This document shows positions 26,440 through 34,427 of a DNA stretch of 39,972 nucleotides, piece after piece. The notes under the pieces were generated by a model, which worked only from the letters and a program-made list of their open reading frames with translations, did not search any database and had not been told where the DNA came from. The stretch is from assembly GCA_013697045.1 (NCBI GenBank), contig JACCXJ010000394.1:1-39972 (forward strand). The letters run 5' to 3'. Position 1 is the stretch's first letter. The number at the start of each line of letters is the position of its first letter. The DNA is from Gammaproteobacteria bacterium. Lineage in GTDB: Bacteria > Pseudomonadota > Gammaproteobacteria > JACCXJ01. The translations under genes and the position numbers were made by a program.

Positions 26440-26901
26440 TCACGCATTCATCTCTTCGTCGCGCTGAAGCCATCCCCAGCTCTTCACTGTGCCTGCAATG
26501 TACGCACAACCGGTGGCTAAGGACACAAGCGAGTAGAAGAGCACCCGAAATGGCAGAGAATCCGGGTCTTGGAGAATTTGGAGGGCCTGCGGTATTGCGG
26601 AGAGGCCGCGGAAAGCATACATGCCGCCGATGGCGAATAACCCGAGTGTCAGAAGGGGTAATCGGCGGATGATACCTGCTCCGGAGAGTCCGTAGAGGCC
26701 GAAGAGCGCGTGGATGGCGGCCAGAAACAGTGTCTGAATAACCGGGGCAAATGATCCGGACAGTGCGATCCTAGCGAGCCGCTCTCCGCCAAAAAAGGTA
26801 TACGCCGAGGGACCGATGATCGCTATCACGACATGGAGAACGACCACGAAGAAAGAGACGGATGCTGCGATGAGGAGCAACACGCGGCCTTGGGCTTTCA
26901 T
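26440..26901 (-). CDS. Small integral membrane protein
   Basis: This protein of about 153 residues starts at ATG 26901 (MKAQGRVLLLI); a GTG 12 codons upstream is possible but less likely. Four hydrophobic segments are visible (about residues 7-29, 48-70, 77-95 and 118-138). Short loops and a hydrophilic C-terminus (LQRDEEMNA) complete it. No family is recognised with certainty. It lies convergent to the decayed ECF42 locus and has no evident operon partner. Confidence 0.75.
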   Translation of the reverse strand: MKAQGRVLLLIAASVSFFVVVLHVVIAIIGPSAYTFFGGERLARIALSGSFAPVIQTLFLAAIHALFGLYGLSGAGIIRRLPLLTLGLFAIGGMYAFRGLSAIPQALQILQDPDSLPFRVLFYSLVSLATGCAYIAGTVKSWGWLQRDEEMNA

Positions 26902-27075
26902 ATCAGCGATACCAGAATACGGGGCCCCGCGCGGCACATAGGATTGCTTCCGTTCGGCGTACGTGCACGAAGCGCTCCCGTGGACTATACTTGGGATCGA
27001 TGCCTGTGTTAGGTGTGCTGGGCAGTCTGGGATCGTCCTCGGTCCATTGTCGTAGCCTTCGCTAGGAGTAAGAAC

Positions 27076-27159
27076 ATGTCTTCAGAGCTTCTGACCCTGG
27101 CCCCGATCGTCTGTGTGGTCCTCGCCCTCGGGGCGCTCTACTACTCTACCCGAACCTGA
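27076..27159 (+). CDS. 27-residue single-span membrane peptide
   Basis: An AGGAGTAAGAAC site precedes ATG at 27076. The peptide reads MSSELLTLAPIVCVVLALG then ALYYSTRT. It is one hydrophobic segment with a short polar N-terminus and a positively charged end, like known bacterial small membrane proteins. There is no homologue I can name. Confidence 0.45.
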   Translation: MSSELLTLAPIVCVVLALGALYYSTRT

Positions 27160-27408
27160 GCGTTCAGAGAATCGTCTCATCCTCACGAGAAGCTTGAGCG
27201 CTCGGAGGGCCCCCTCCAGGCGCCCCACGAGCGTTCAGCTCTCAAGTGGCTCCTGCCCTCTCGATCCGAACCTGGCAGCGATCCTTCCGCACGAGTGCAA
27301 TCAAGCACCTTGTGGTGGGTTTTTTGTGCGATGCAGAAAGAACCCTATCGGCGTAATCGACCACGAGACGGCAGCGACGCATAGCCGCTCCCTGCAGCGG
27401 CCTTCCGC
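27160..27408. other. Intergenic stretch
   Basis: No gene is supported. A weak terminator-like feature (CACC-TTGT-GGTG followed by G then six T) lies at about 27310-27328; the stem is only 4-5 bp. Confidence 0.3.
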
Positions 27409-27687
27409 CTACTCCACCCTCACGCCGCGCCAGAACGCCACATAGTCTTTGATCTGCTCCGCGGCTGCCTTGGGTTCAGGGTAATACCATGCGGCGTCGT
27501 GATTCACCGCTTCATCCACGACAATATCATAGTAGCCCGCTTCCCCCTTCCAAGGACAGGTCGTATGGGTGTTGCTGTGCCGAAAGAATTCACGGTGTAC
27601 CGATTCCGCCGGAAAATAATGGTTCCCTTCGATAACGATGGTCTTGTCGCTTTCGGCCAATATCTTGTTGTGCCAGATAGCTTTCAT
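27409..27687 (-). CDS. DUF427 domain protein
   Basis: This 92-residue protein starts MKAIWHNKILAESDKTIVIE. The DUF427 blocks NHYFPAESV (22-30), THTTCPWKGEAGYYDI (about 40-55) and AAWYYPEPKAAAEQIKDYVAFW (65-86) are clear. The length is normal. The family adopts a small beta-rich fold of unknown function. A GAGGG site precedes the ATG at 27687; the longer upstream frame shows no homology. Confidence 0.92.
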   Translation of the reverse strand: MKAIWHNKILAESDKTIVIEGNHYFPAESVHREFFRHSNTHTTCPWKGEAGYYDIVVDEAVNHDAAWYYPEPKAAAEQIKDYVAFWRGVRVE

Positions 27688-27971
27688 TGCGGGACCCTCG
27701 ACTTGACGGTAAGTGAGCGATAGCGAATAGTATACTTCCGAAGGGAACCCTCTGCGAACGGGCGGGAAACTGTGCTTGTCCACGGGTCCCCCGGACGCCG
27801 GGAAAAGCCACCTCGCTCTCGCGACGGTATCGATGCCGTTTTCCCCGGTCACGCCAGGCGGGCGACCACGCGGGCTGGGCGTCGCCGCACCTTGGCGACT
27901 ACTGCCGGCTTGCCGCATCTATTATGATCACGTCTCCCAAGACCCCGACCCCATTCAAGTGAACGGTCACC

Positions 27972-28688
27972 ATGAGCGACCGAGACCGACAGCAGCTCCC
28001 TGAGCGGTCCAGCCGAGCAGACATCGACGCCTTCCTGAGGCAGGTGGCTACGCTGTCACGGGTCAAGCCTACCGGCCGGCGCGGCCGGCTCATCTTCGCC
28101 ATGGACGCGACCGCCAGCCGTGAGCGGACCTGGGACCGCGCCAGTCATATCCAGTCCCAGATGTTCCAGGAGACGGCCGCGCTCGGCGGTCTCGAGATCC
28201 AGCTGTGCTTCTACCGGGGCTACGGCGAGCTCGAGACGAGCCCCTGGCTCACCGATACCGGCGCCCTCCAGAGGCAGATGACGGCCGTCTCCTGCGCCGC
28301 GGGATACACCCAGATCGAACGGATCCTGGCTCACACCCTGGAGGAAATCCGAAACAAGCGGGTGAACGCCCTGGTGTTTGTCGGTGACTGCATGGAAGAG
28401 GACCCTGACCGGCTGAGTCACCTCGCCGGTCAGCTCGGGGCCCTGGGGGTCCCGGGCTTCGTGTTTCAGGAAGGGGACGACCCGATCGCCGAACGTTCCT
28501 TCCGAGAGATCGCACGGCTCTCTAAGGGTGCCTATTGCCGCTTCGACGCGCAGAGCGCCTCCCAACTGCGCGACCTCTTGAGCGCAGTCGCCGTGTATGC
28601 CTCCGGAGGCAGGCAGGCGCTCGAACGCTTCGGGAAGGAGCGCGGAGGGATCGCCTTGCAGCTCACTCACGAGATCGATAAGAGGTGA
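27972..28688 (+). CDS. VWA-like domain protein
   Basis: This 238-residue soluble protein resembles a von Willebrand factor A domain. RLIFAMDATASRERTWD (about 39-55) carries a DxTxS version of the MIDAS metal site. ALVFVGDCMEEDP (about 134-146) is the VWA strand that usually holds the third metal ligand. A FQEGDDPIAERSFREIA segment follows. VWA proteins mediate protein contacts, often with AAA ATPases or chaperones. The next gene starts 3 bases after its stop and encodes a membrane-anchored J-domain protein, so the two form one translational unit. Their joint role is not known to me. Confidence 0.82.
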   Translation: MSDRDRQQLPERSSRADIDAFLRQVATLSRVKPTGRRGRLIFAMDATASRERTWDRASHIQSQMFQETAALGGLEIQLCFYRGYGELETSPWLTDTGALQRQMTAVSCAAGYTQIERILAHTLEEIRNKRVNALVFVGDCMEEDPDRLSHLAGQLGALGVPGFVFQEGDDPIAERSFREIARLSKGAYCRFDAQSASQLRDLLSAVAVYASGGRQALERFGKERGGIALQLTHEIDKR

Positions 28689-28691
28689 GCG

Positions 28692-29450
28692 GTGCTTCTC
28701 GACCTCGTCTTGCTCCTGGCCGGGATCGGCGCGCTGGCAGGGCTTGCAAGGTGGTTGCGAACGGCACCCCCGGTCACCGCTGCCCAGCTCCGCAGGGCGC
28801 TCGTGGTCCTCGCGGTGCTGCTACTCCTCTTCCTCGCGGCCACCGGGCGACTTCCGTGGTTGTTGGCGCTCGTTGGGGCCTTGATCGCTATCGCCGTGCG
28901 GCTTCTGCCGTTACTTTATTATGCGCCGCTCCTCCAGCGCCTGTGGCGGCAGGTCCGCCCCCAATCCGCCCGCCCTCAATCCGAGACTAGCGGTGGCCCG
29001 ACCGGCGCCGAGCGCTCGACGGTTGAATCCAATTTTGTCCGCCTATGGCTCGACCACGCCACAGGGGAGATCGACGGTGAGGTGTTGGCGGGCACTTTCA
29101 AGGGCCATCGGTTGAGCGAGCTGCAACGCGATGAGCTGATACGCCTTTATCGCGACTGCCGAGGCGCCGATCCCGATTCGGCCGCCTTGCTGCAGAGCTA
29201 TCTCGACAGGGTCTACGGCGAGACCTGGCAGTCGGCGCCCGGCTCGGAAACGGGGACACGCCCCGGACCGACACCGATGACCGCCGATGAGGCCCGCCAG
29301 ATCCTCGGCCTAGGGCCCGAGGCAAGCCGAGCGGAGGTGATGGCCGCGCACCGTCGCCTCATCCACAAGCTCCACCCCGATCGGGGTGGCTCCGATTACC
29401 TCGCCGCCAAGATCAACGAGGCAAGAGCCGTATTGCTCGGCGCGTCGTAA
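28692..29450 (+). CDS. Membrane-anchored J-domain protein
   Basis: This 252-residue protein starts with GTG at 28692 behind AGAGGTGAGC. Two hydrophobic segments occupy about residues 1-17 and 38-78. A helical middle region follows (LWLDHATGEIDGEVL, LSELQRDELIRLYRDC). The C-terminal 55 residues are a J-domain (TADEARQILGLGPEAS, then LIHKLHPDRGGSDYLAAKIN) with the HPD motif that activates DnaK-type ATPases. The layout (N-terminal membrane anchor, C-terminal J-domain) is like DjlA or Tim14/Pam18. It is coupled to the VWA gene, which suggests a chaperone-linked complex at the inner membrane. Confidence 0.88.
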   Translation: MLLDLVLLLAGIGALAGLARWLRTAPPVTAAQLRRALVVLAVLLLLFLAATGRLPWLLALVGALIAIAVRLLPLLYYAPLLQRLWRQVRPQSARPQSETSGGPTGAERSTVESNFVRLWLDHATGEIDGEVLAGTFKGHRLSELQRDELIRLYRDCRGADPDSAALLQSYLDRVYGETWQSAPGSETGTRPGPTPMTADEARQILGLGPEASRAEVMAAHRRLIHKLHPDRGGSDYLAAKINEARAVLLGAS

Positions 29451-29516
29451 AAGACACCCCTGTGCCGCCCGAATCCATGGCCCGTCTCCTGCTCGTCCAA
29501 AGGTATTGAAATCTGG

Positions 29517-30236
29517 CTAGGCCGCCGCGATCGGCTCGCCTATCCCGATCCCCAGGACCTCGCCGGCCCGCCCCTCGCGCACGGCGATCTCGATGAGCCC
29601 GTTCGAGTTCTCGTAGAAGAACGGCTGCGCGCCGGGCACCTCGGCAAAGGTCCGGGCGCGCGGGAGCGGCTGGCCCCGAAGCAGCAGTTGGCCGCCCGTG
29701 AAAGCCGTGGCGCGGACGCCGGTGATGCAGTTGCCGTAGTGATCGAGGTAGATCACCTGATAGAGATCATCGGGCCAGGACGGGTCCGGTTCGAGCGTCA
29801 CCGACACGCCGCGCGGCCCCTCCCCGCGTGCCAGCCGCGCGGCCTCGGGGGCGTAGAGGTCGCGACCGTGAAAGGTCGCCGACAGCTCGCGGGGGCGCCA
29901 GGTGATGGCCCAGGCATGCGCCGATCGGCCGCGGCGGGCCACGATCTCGAAGAGCCCGTTGCCGGGTCCGACGAACCAGCGGCCGTCGACCTCGATCGCC
30001 ATCGGCCGGTGCAAACCCGAGCCGACCCCCGGATCGATCACGCACAAGAACACCGCACCCCTCGGAAAATCCCGCACATAGGCGGGCAAGAGATAGGCGC
30101 TGGCGCGCGGGTCCTGAGCCGGCGCATCGGCCAGCAAAATCACCACCGGCACCCCGGGGGCCTCGCGGTGCAGCACCGCGCTCATCTGGCCCAGGTAGGG
30201 CCCGGAGGGGCCAAAATCGGTGAATAGGACGATCAT
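29517..30236 (-). CDS. SAM hydroxide adenosyltransferase (DUF62)
   Basis: This 239-residue enzyme is of the DUF62 family, which hydrolyses S-adenosylmethionine to adenosine and methionine and is related to fluorinases. It starts MIVLFTDFGPSGPYLGQM with the family's early aspartate. It continues with CVIDPGVGSG (about 74-83), FVGPGNGLFE, FHGRDLYAPEAARLA (about 125-139) and YLDHYGNCITG. ATG at 30236 is preferred over 30269, whose extra residues are not conserved. The gene follows the GH1 gene on the minus strand after about 100 bases; no functional link is obvious. Confidence 0.92.
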   Translation of the reverse strand: MIVLFTDFGPSGPYLGQMSAVLHREAPGVPVVILLADAPAQDPRASAYLLPAYVRDFPRGAVFLCVIDPGVGSGLHRPMAIEVDGRWFVGPGNGLFEIVARRGRSAHAWAITWRPRELSATFHGRDLYAPEAARLARGEGPRGVSVTLEPDPSWPDDLYQVIYLDHYGNCITGVRATAFTGGQLLLRGQPLPRARTFAEVPGAQPFFYENSNGLIEIAVREGRAGEVLGIGIGEPIAAA

Positions 30237-30337
30237 GGAAAAGCTGCGCGTAGTATCGGTCGACGACACCTGACGCAGGCGTCTGGCCTATCTGCCTCAG
30301 GCGGCACGGCTAAAAGGGCAGCTGCAGGCCATCGTGC

Positions 30338-31741
30338 TCACCGGTCCAATAGGCAGGCACCGTGGGTATCGATCACCTCGGTATAGAAGCGCGCGCTGGC
30401 CTTGGGGATGCGAGCCTGGGTTTCGCGGTCCACGGAGACGAGTCCGAAACGCTTGGAATACCCCTCGGCCCACTCGAAGTTGTCCAGGAGCGACCAGGCG
30501 AAGTAACCGCGCAGATCGACGCCTCGTGCCAGCGCCGTGTGCGCGGCGCGCAGGTGGTCGCAGAGATATGCGACGCGCAAGGGGTCATCGACGATGCCCT
30601 GACAGGGAAGCGGGTCCGGGAACGCGGCCCCGTTCTCGGTGATAAAGATCGGCGGATTGCCGTAGCGGGCCTTCACCCATTCCAAGATATCGATGAGCCC
30701 CTCGGGGCAGACCTCCCAGCCCATCTCGGTGGTCCGCCGGGCCGCTTCGGAGATGTTCCGTGCGCGGTGGGGTTTGACCGCCGGGTCGTGCCGGGTCAGG
30801 CCGCGCGTGTAGTAGTTGACGCCCAGGAAGTCGATGGGCGAGCGAGCCAGCGCGATATCCTCATCGGAAAACTCCGGCCAGGCCGCACCGAACATCTCGC
30901 GGATCTCGGCGGGGTGCTCGCCGCGGAAGATCGGGTCGAGAAATTGGCGGTTCATGTAGGCGTCGGCCCGCACCGTGGCCTCGCGATCGGCACGCGATCC
31001 CGATGCCGGATACTTGGGCTCCAGGTTCACGGCGATCCCGATCGCGTGGCGGCCCTCTGCGCGATAGGCCCGAACCGCCTGTCCATGCGCGAGGAGCAGG
31101 TTCTGCGAGACGCGCGCGCCCTCGGCCAGGTCGCGACGCCCCGGTGCCAGCGTCCCTGCTATATAACCACCCTGCATAACGACCCAAGGCTCGTTCAAGG
31201 TGATCCACAGCTCGACGCGATCACCGAGCGAGCGGTAGAGCAGACACGCGTAGTCCGCGAACCAGTGGGCGACGTCACGGTTCGCCCATCCCCCCCGTTC
31301 ATCCAGAGCCACCGGAAGATCCCAGTGATAAAGGGTTACTACCGGCGCGATGCCGTGATCCAGCAGCCTATCCACGAGGCGCTCGTAGAACGCGAGCCCC
31401 TTGCGGTTGAGCCGGCCGCGCCCCTCCGGCAACACCCGGCCCCAATTCACGCTGAACCGATACGCACGCAAGCCGAGCCCCCGCATCAGGCGCACGTCGT
31501 CCGGAAAGCGCCGGTAGTGGTCACAGGCAACGTCGCCGGTCTCGCCGTTCGCGATGGTCCCGGGGGCATGGGAGAAGCGATGCCAGATGCTCGCCCCGGC
31601 GCCATCGGCCAAGGGCGAGCCCTCGATCTGATAGGCTGAGGTCGCCGCGCCCCATAGGAACCCTGGTGGAAAGCCGGGCGGGCATGTCGGGGCCGCACGC
31701 GGGTCTGGGTGCGAGTCCGGCTGGGGGGTCTTGGAGAACAC
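30338..31741 (-). CDS. GH1 beta-glucosidase
   Basis: This 467-residue glycoside hydrolase is of family 1. PPGFLWGAATSAYQIEG (25-41) begins the barrel. The acid/base glutamate is in TLNEPWV (Glu 184) and the nucleophile in FITENGAAF (Glu 369). FLGVNYYTRG and SLLDNFEWAEGYSKRFGLV complete the sugar-binding site. There is no signal peptide, so it should act in the cytoplasm on small beta-glucosides or related sugars. No transporter or regulator gene is next to it. Confidence 0.95.
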   Translation of the reverse strand: MFSKTPQPDSHPDPRAAPTCPPGFPPGFLWGAATSAYQIEGSPLADGAGASIWHRFSHAPGTIANGETGDVACDHYRRFPDDVRLMRGLGLRAYRFSVNWGRVLPEGRGRLNRKGLAFYERLVDRLLDHGIAPVVTLYHWDLPVALDERGGWANRDVAHWFADYACLLYRSLGDRVELWITLNEPWVVMQGGYIAGTLAPGRRDLAEGARVSQNLLLAHGQAVRAYRAEGRHAIGIAVNLEPKYPASGSRADREATVRADAYMNRQFLDPIFRGEHPAEIREMFGAAWPEFSDEDIALARSPIDFLGVNYYTRGLTRHDPAVKPHRARNISEAARRTTEMGWEVCPEGLIDILEWVKARYGNPPIFITENGAAFPDPLPCQGIVDDPLRVAYLCDHLRAAHTALARGVDLRGYFAWSLLDNFEWAEGYSKRFGLVSVDRETQARIPKASARFYTEVIDTHGACLLDR

Positions 31742-31796
31742 CGTGGAGGCTTGCTATTTGCCGGCGCCGGTGCCGTAATATCCGGCAGGTATCGGC

Positions 31797-31988
31797 ATGG
31801 ACCCGTGGTTCGGAATCTTCCTGTACTTCTGCCACGCCGCGATCGTGGCGTATTTCCTGTTCCTCACCAACGCCGAGGCGCGCGAGCAGGAACGTCGGCG
31901 CGAGGCCAGGCGGCGTCGCATCGAGCTCCTGGGCTTTCGGCCGCGCACCCCACCGCAACCGCCGGAGGAGATGGAGTTTCTGGCGTGA
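31797..31988 (+). CDS. Small single-span membrane protein
   Basis: This 63-residue frame starts MDPWFGIFLYFCHAAIVAYF. One membrane segment (about 4-23) is followed by a highly charged helix (EAREQERRREARRRRIELLG) and a proline-rich end. The arrangement is protein-like, but no strong ribosome-binding site is seen. It is divergent from the GH1 gene. No family is recognised. Confidence 0.5.
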   Translation: MDPWFGIFLYFCHAAIVAYFLFLTNAEAREQERRREARRRRIELLGFRPRTPPQPPEEMEFLA

Positions 31989-32023
31989 CGCAGGGGGAGG
32001 ACGCCCAGATAGTTAAATCAGAT

Positions 32024-32100
32024 TGGTCGGGGTGACACGATTTGAACGTGCGACTCCTGCCTCCCGAAGGCAGTGCTCTACCAGGCTGAGCTACACCCCG
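32024..32100 (-). tRNA. tRNA-Pro (anticodon CGG)
   Basis: The minus strand folds as a tRNA. The acceptor CGGGGTG pairs with CACCCCG, followed by A and an encoded CCA. The D arm contains AGCCTGGTAGAGC. The anticodon stem CTGCC/GGCAG encloses TTCGGGA with anticodon CGG. The T arm contains GTTCAAATC. It reads proline CCG codons. Confidence 0.95.
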
Positions 32101-32143
32101 ATTTAAACTGGCCCCGATCTAAAATGGCCCGATGCCGGATCGG

Positions 32144-33106
32144 TCAAGACCTGCGATCGACCGCGAACGCCGCGAGCGCCAGCAGGGCGTCTTTGTAGGG
32201 GGACGGACCTAGATCCTCTATCACCCGCAGCGCGCACCCCGCCTCCGAGCGCGCCAGCGCAGCAGTGTACGTGATGGCGCCGGTGGCTTCAATGGCCTCT
32301 ATGACCGGGCCGATCTGCCCCCGCCCGCCCTCCTCGATGGCGCCGCGCAAGAGCGCGCCCTGTGCCGCGCTCCCGTGCCGTAAGGCGTACAAGAGTGGCA
32401 GCGTGGGCTTGCCCTCGGCCAGGTCGTCACCGATGTTCTTACCGAGTTGCTCGGCGCTTGCGGTATAGTCGAACACATCATCGATGAGCTGATAGGCGGT
32501 GCCGAGATGCCGCCCATAGGCCGCCATCGCCTCCTCCGCCGCGACGCCCGCCCCGGACAGCACCGCGCCCAGCCTGGCGGCGGCCTCGAACAGCTTCGCG
32601 GTCTTGTTGTGGATGATGGCCAGGTAGCGTTCCTCGCTGGTATCGGGGTCATGGCAGTTCACGAGCTGCATGACCTCCCCCTCGGCGATGGTATTGGTCG
32701 CGTCCGAGAGGATCTCCATGATCCGCATGTCACGCACATCGACCATCATCTGGAAGGCGCGCGAGTACAGGAAATCGCCGACTAGCACACTCGCCTCGTT
32801 CCCGAAGACCAGGTTGGCGGTCTCGCGCCCGCGCCGGAGATCCGAAGCATCGACCACATCGTCGTGTAGCAGGGTCGCGGTATGGATCAGCTCGACTATC
32901 GCGGCGAGGTGGATATGGAGGCGGCCGCCATAGCCATGGGCGAGGGCGGACAACAGCGCCAGCACCGGCCGCAGGCGCTTACCACCGTTGGCGACGATGT
33001 AGTGGCTCAACTGGTTGATGAGCGCGACCTCGGAATACAGGCGCAGCTGGATGAGCCGGTCGACGTCGGCGAGGTCGTCGGCGATGAGCGCGCGCAGCGC
33101 GTCCAT
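32144..33106 (-). CDS. ispB: Octaprenyl diphosphate synthase IspB
   Basis: This long-chain trans-prenyl diphosphate synthase makes the side chain of ubiquinone or menaquinone. GGKRLRP (41-47), the first aspartate-rich motif DDVVD (82-86, in TATLLHDDVVDASDLRRG), FGNEASVLVGDF and the second motif DDVFD (209-213) are all present, followed by GKPTLPLLYAL. Overall it follows E. coli IspB closely. ATG at 33106 gives 320 residues, matching the family. The frame is open upstream to 33172 and beyond, into sequence that looks like a transposase remnant, so earlier ATGs at 33133 and 33172 are less likely. Confidence 0.93.
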   Translation of the reverse strand: MDALRALIADDLADVDRLIQLRLYSEVALINQLSHYIVANGGKRLRPVLALLSALAHGYGGRLHIHLAAIVELIHTATLLHDDVVDASDLRRGRETANLVFGNEASVLVGDFLYSRAFQMMVDVRDMRIMEILSDATNTIAEGEVMQLVNCHDPDTSEERYLAIIHNKTAKLFEAAARLGAVLSGAGVAAEEAMAAYGRHLGTAYQLIDDVFDYTASAEQLGKNIGDDLAEGKPTLPLLYALRHGSAAQGALLRGAIEEGGRGQIGPVIEAIEATGAITYTAALARSEAGCALRVIEDLGPSPYKDALLALAAFAVDRRS

Positions 33107-33189
33107 CTTCGTGGGGAGGCACTCGGTGAGCATGCGTTTCGCATTGTGCCAAGCTCTCCCGGCGATTGCCACGCGATCGGTCTTTGCGG

Positions 33190-33475
33190 TGTCGCCGGAC
33201 CGTGCCCGCCCCCTGGCTTCGTTGAGCTGCTCGATGGCCTGGTGGTCGGTCGGCCGCGTGGGCCTGGTCCTGAAGTGGGCGAGGGTAGTACCGGGAGGAA
33301 GGTGTCAGGAGCTCATCGAGGCCAGCTTCTCCAGGGGCGCCATCACCAGTCGTTGGGGTAGTGGAGCTCCCCCCGTCCTCATCGCCCTGGTGGACGCTGT
33401 CGATGTGCAGGTAGCCCGGGCGGCCGTCCGTGCGGGGCTCGGTGCTCCCCGATCGATGCCGGTGGGGCGCGTCTT
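33190..33475 (-). pseudogene. DDE-type transposase/integrase-core remnant
   Basis: The minus strand reads RTDGRPGYLHIDSVHQGDED (about 33437-33370), the start of a DDE integrase core in several IS families, with the first catalytic Asp. It then breaks. In another frame follow APLEKLASM, PPGTTLAHF and QAIEQLNEAR, which resemble the C-terminal end of the same transposase type. A deletion, frameshift and stop separate the parts. The family cannot be fixed by eye. The rest of 33107-33554 holds no gene. Confidence 0.5.
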
Positions 33476-33554
33476 GGCCCACTGTGGCGGCGCGCTCGGT
33501 AGCCGGCGGCGCCGCGCAGCACCCGCCCCTTGTCCGCCCGCTTGAGCCGAAGTT

Positions 33555-34427
33555 TTAAGTGCCGGATACCCAGCGTTGCAGGGACAGCGTCAGCACGAAC
33601 GCCACGAGCGCCAGCCCTGCCAGCAGCGAGGCACCGTGGCCGGCGAGAATCACGGAATCAAGCAGCGCGATACCGGCGATCAGGCTCACCACTGCGCGCG
33701 GCACGTCGCCCGGCCCACGGCGGCGCAAGAGCCACAGCGCGAACACGGTCCAGCCGATGAACAGCAGCAGCGGAAGCACGGCTACCGACTGCCAGAGCGC
33801 GAGCCAAATTCCGTAGGCCACCGGGACCACCAGAAAAGCCAGCGGCCAGGCGTTGCCGAGACGGTCTAGGTGCTCCTGCTTCGCGGTGTAAGTGAGTCCG
33901 ATCAGATAACACAGCAGCACGATCGCCGCAACGTACGCCGTCGCCGGCGCAACGCTCGCCACAGCGAACGCCGCCGCTAGGTACACCAGCATCCGGCACA
34001 CGCCCATCACCAGGGGGCTCAGCGGATTGTCCTTGTGGTGCCAGTTGTAGAAACCGACGGCAATCCCCAGTGCCATGCCGGCGGCGACCGGACGCCACCG
34101 GGTGAATGGCTCGAATCCGTAACCCGCGTAACCGAGCAGGACCAGTCCGATCGCCAGCATACCGAAGCCAAAGCCGAACACCTGCGCCACGCTCACCTGC
34201 CCCGACGGAATCGGCCGCTCGGGCCGCATGCGCGCATCGAATTCGCGGTCGAAGGCGTCGTTGAGGAACATCCCGCCAATGTAGAACAGGGACAGCGACA
34301 CGAGCAGCAGGCACAGCCTCGCGTCCGCTTCCGCACTGCCGGCCAGCGCCACGCCGGTGAACACATTGGTCCACACCGTAGGCAGGTTGGAAACCCGCCC
34401 CAGTCTCAGCGCGACGCCAAGCTTCAC
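33555..34427 (-). CDS. eboC: UbiA-like prenyltransferase EboC
   Basis: This 290-residue polytopic membrane protein belongs to the UbiA superfamily. It starts VKLGVALRLGRVSNLPTVW from a GTG that overlaps the eboE stop (GTGA). The first aspartate-rich motif is NDAFDREFDARMRPERPIP (about 68-86). The second polar region holds GLTYTAKQEHLDRLGN. Eight or more hydrophobic segments follow the UbiA pattern. UbiA enzymes attach prenyl chains to acceptor rings; the acceptor of EboC is not known to me. It is the last gene of the ebo cluster. The open frame upstream to 34880 is antisense-like noise within eboE. Confidence 0.9.
   Translation of the reverse strand: MKLGVALRLGRVSNLPTVWTNVFTGVALAGSAEADARLCLLLVSLSLFYIGGMFLNDAFDREFDARMRPERPIPSGQVSVAQVFGFGFGMLAIGLVLLGYAGYGFEPFTRWRPVAAGMALGIAVGFYNWHHKDNPLSPLVMGVCRMLVYLAAAFAVASVAPATAYVAAIVLLCYLIGLTYTAKQEHLDRLGNAWPLAFLVVPVAYGIWLALWQSVAVLPLLLFIGWTVFALWLLRRRGPGDVPRAVVSLIAGIALLDSVILAGHGASLLAGLALVAFVLTLSLQRWVSGT

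Noticed and set aside
30362-31639. 425-codon plus-strand frame
   Set aside because: It is antisense to the GH1 glycosidase, whose active-site motifs are unambiguous; the frame shows no protein-like motif.
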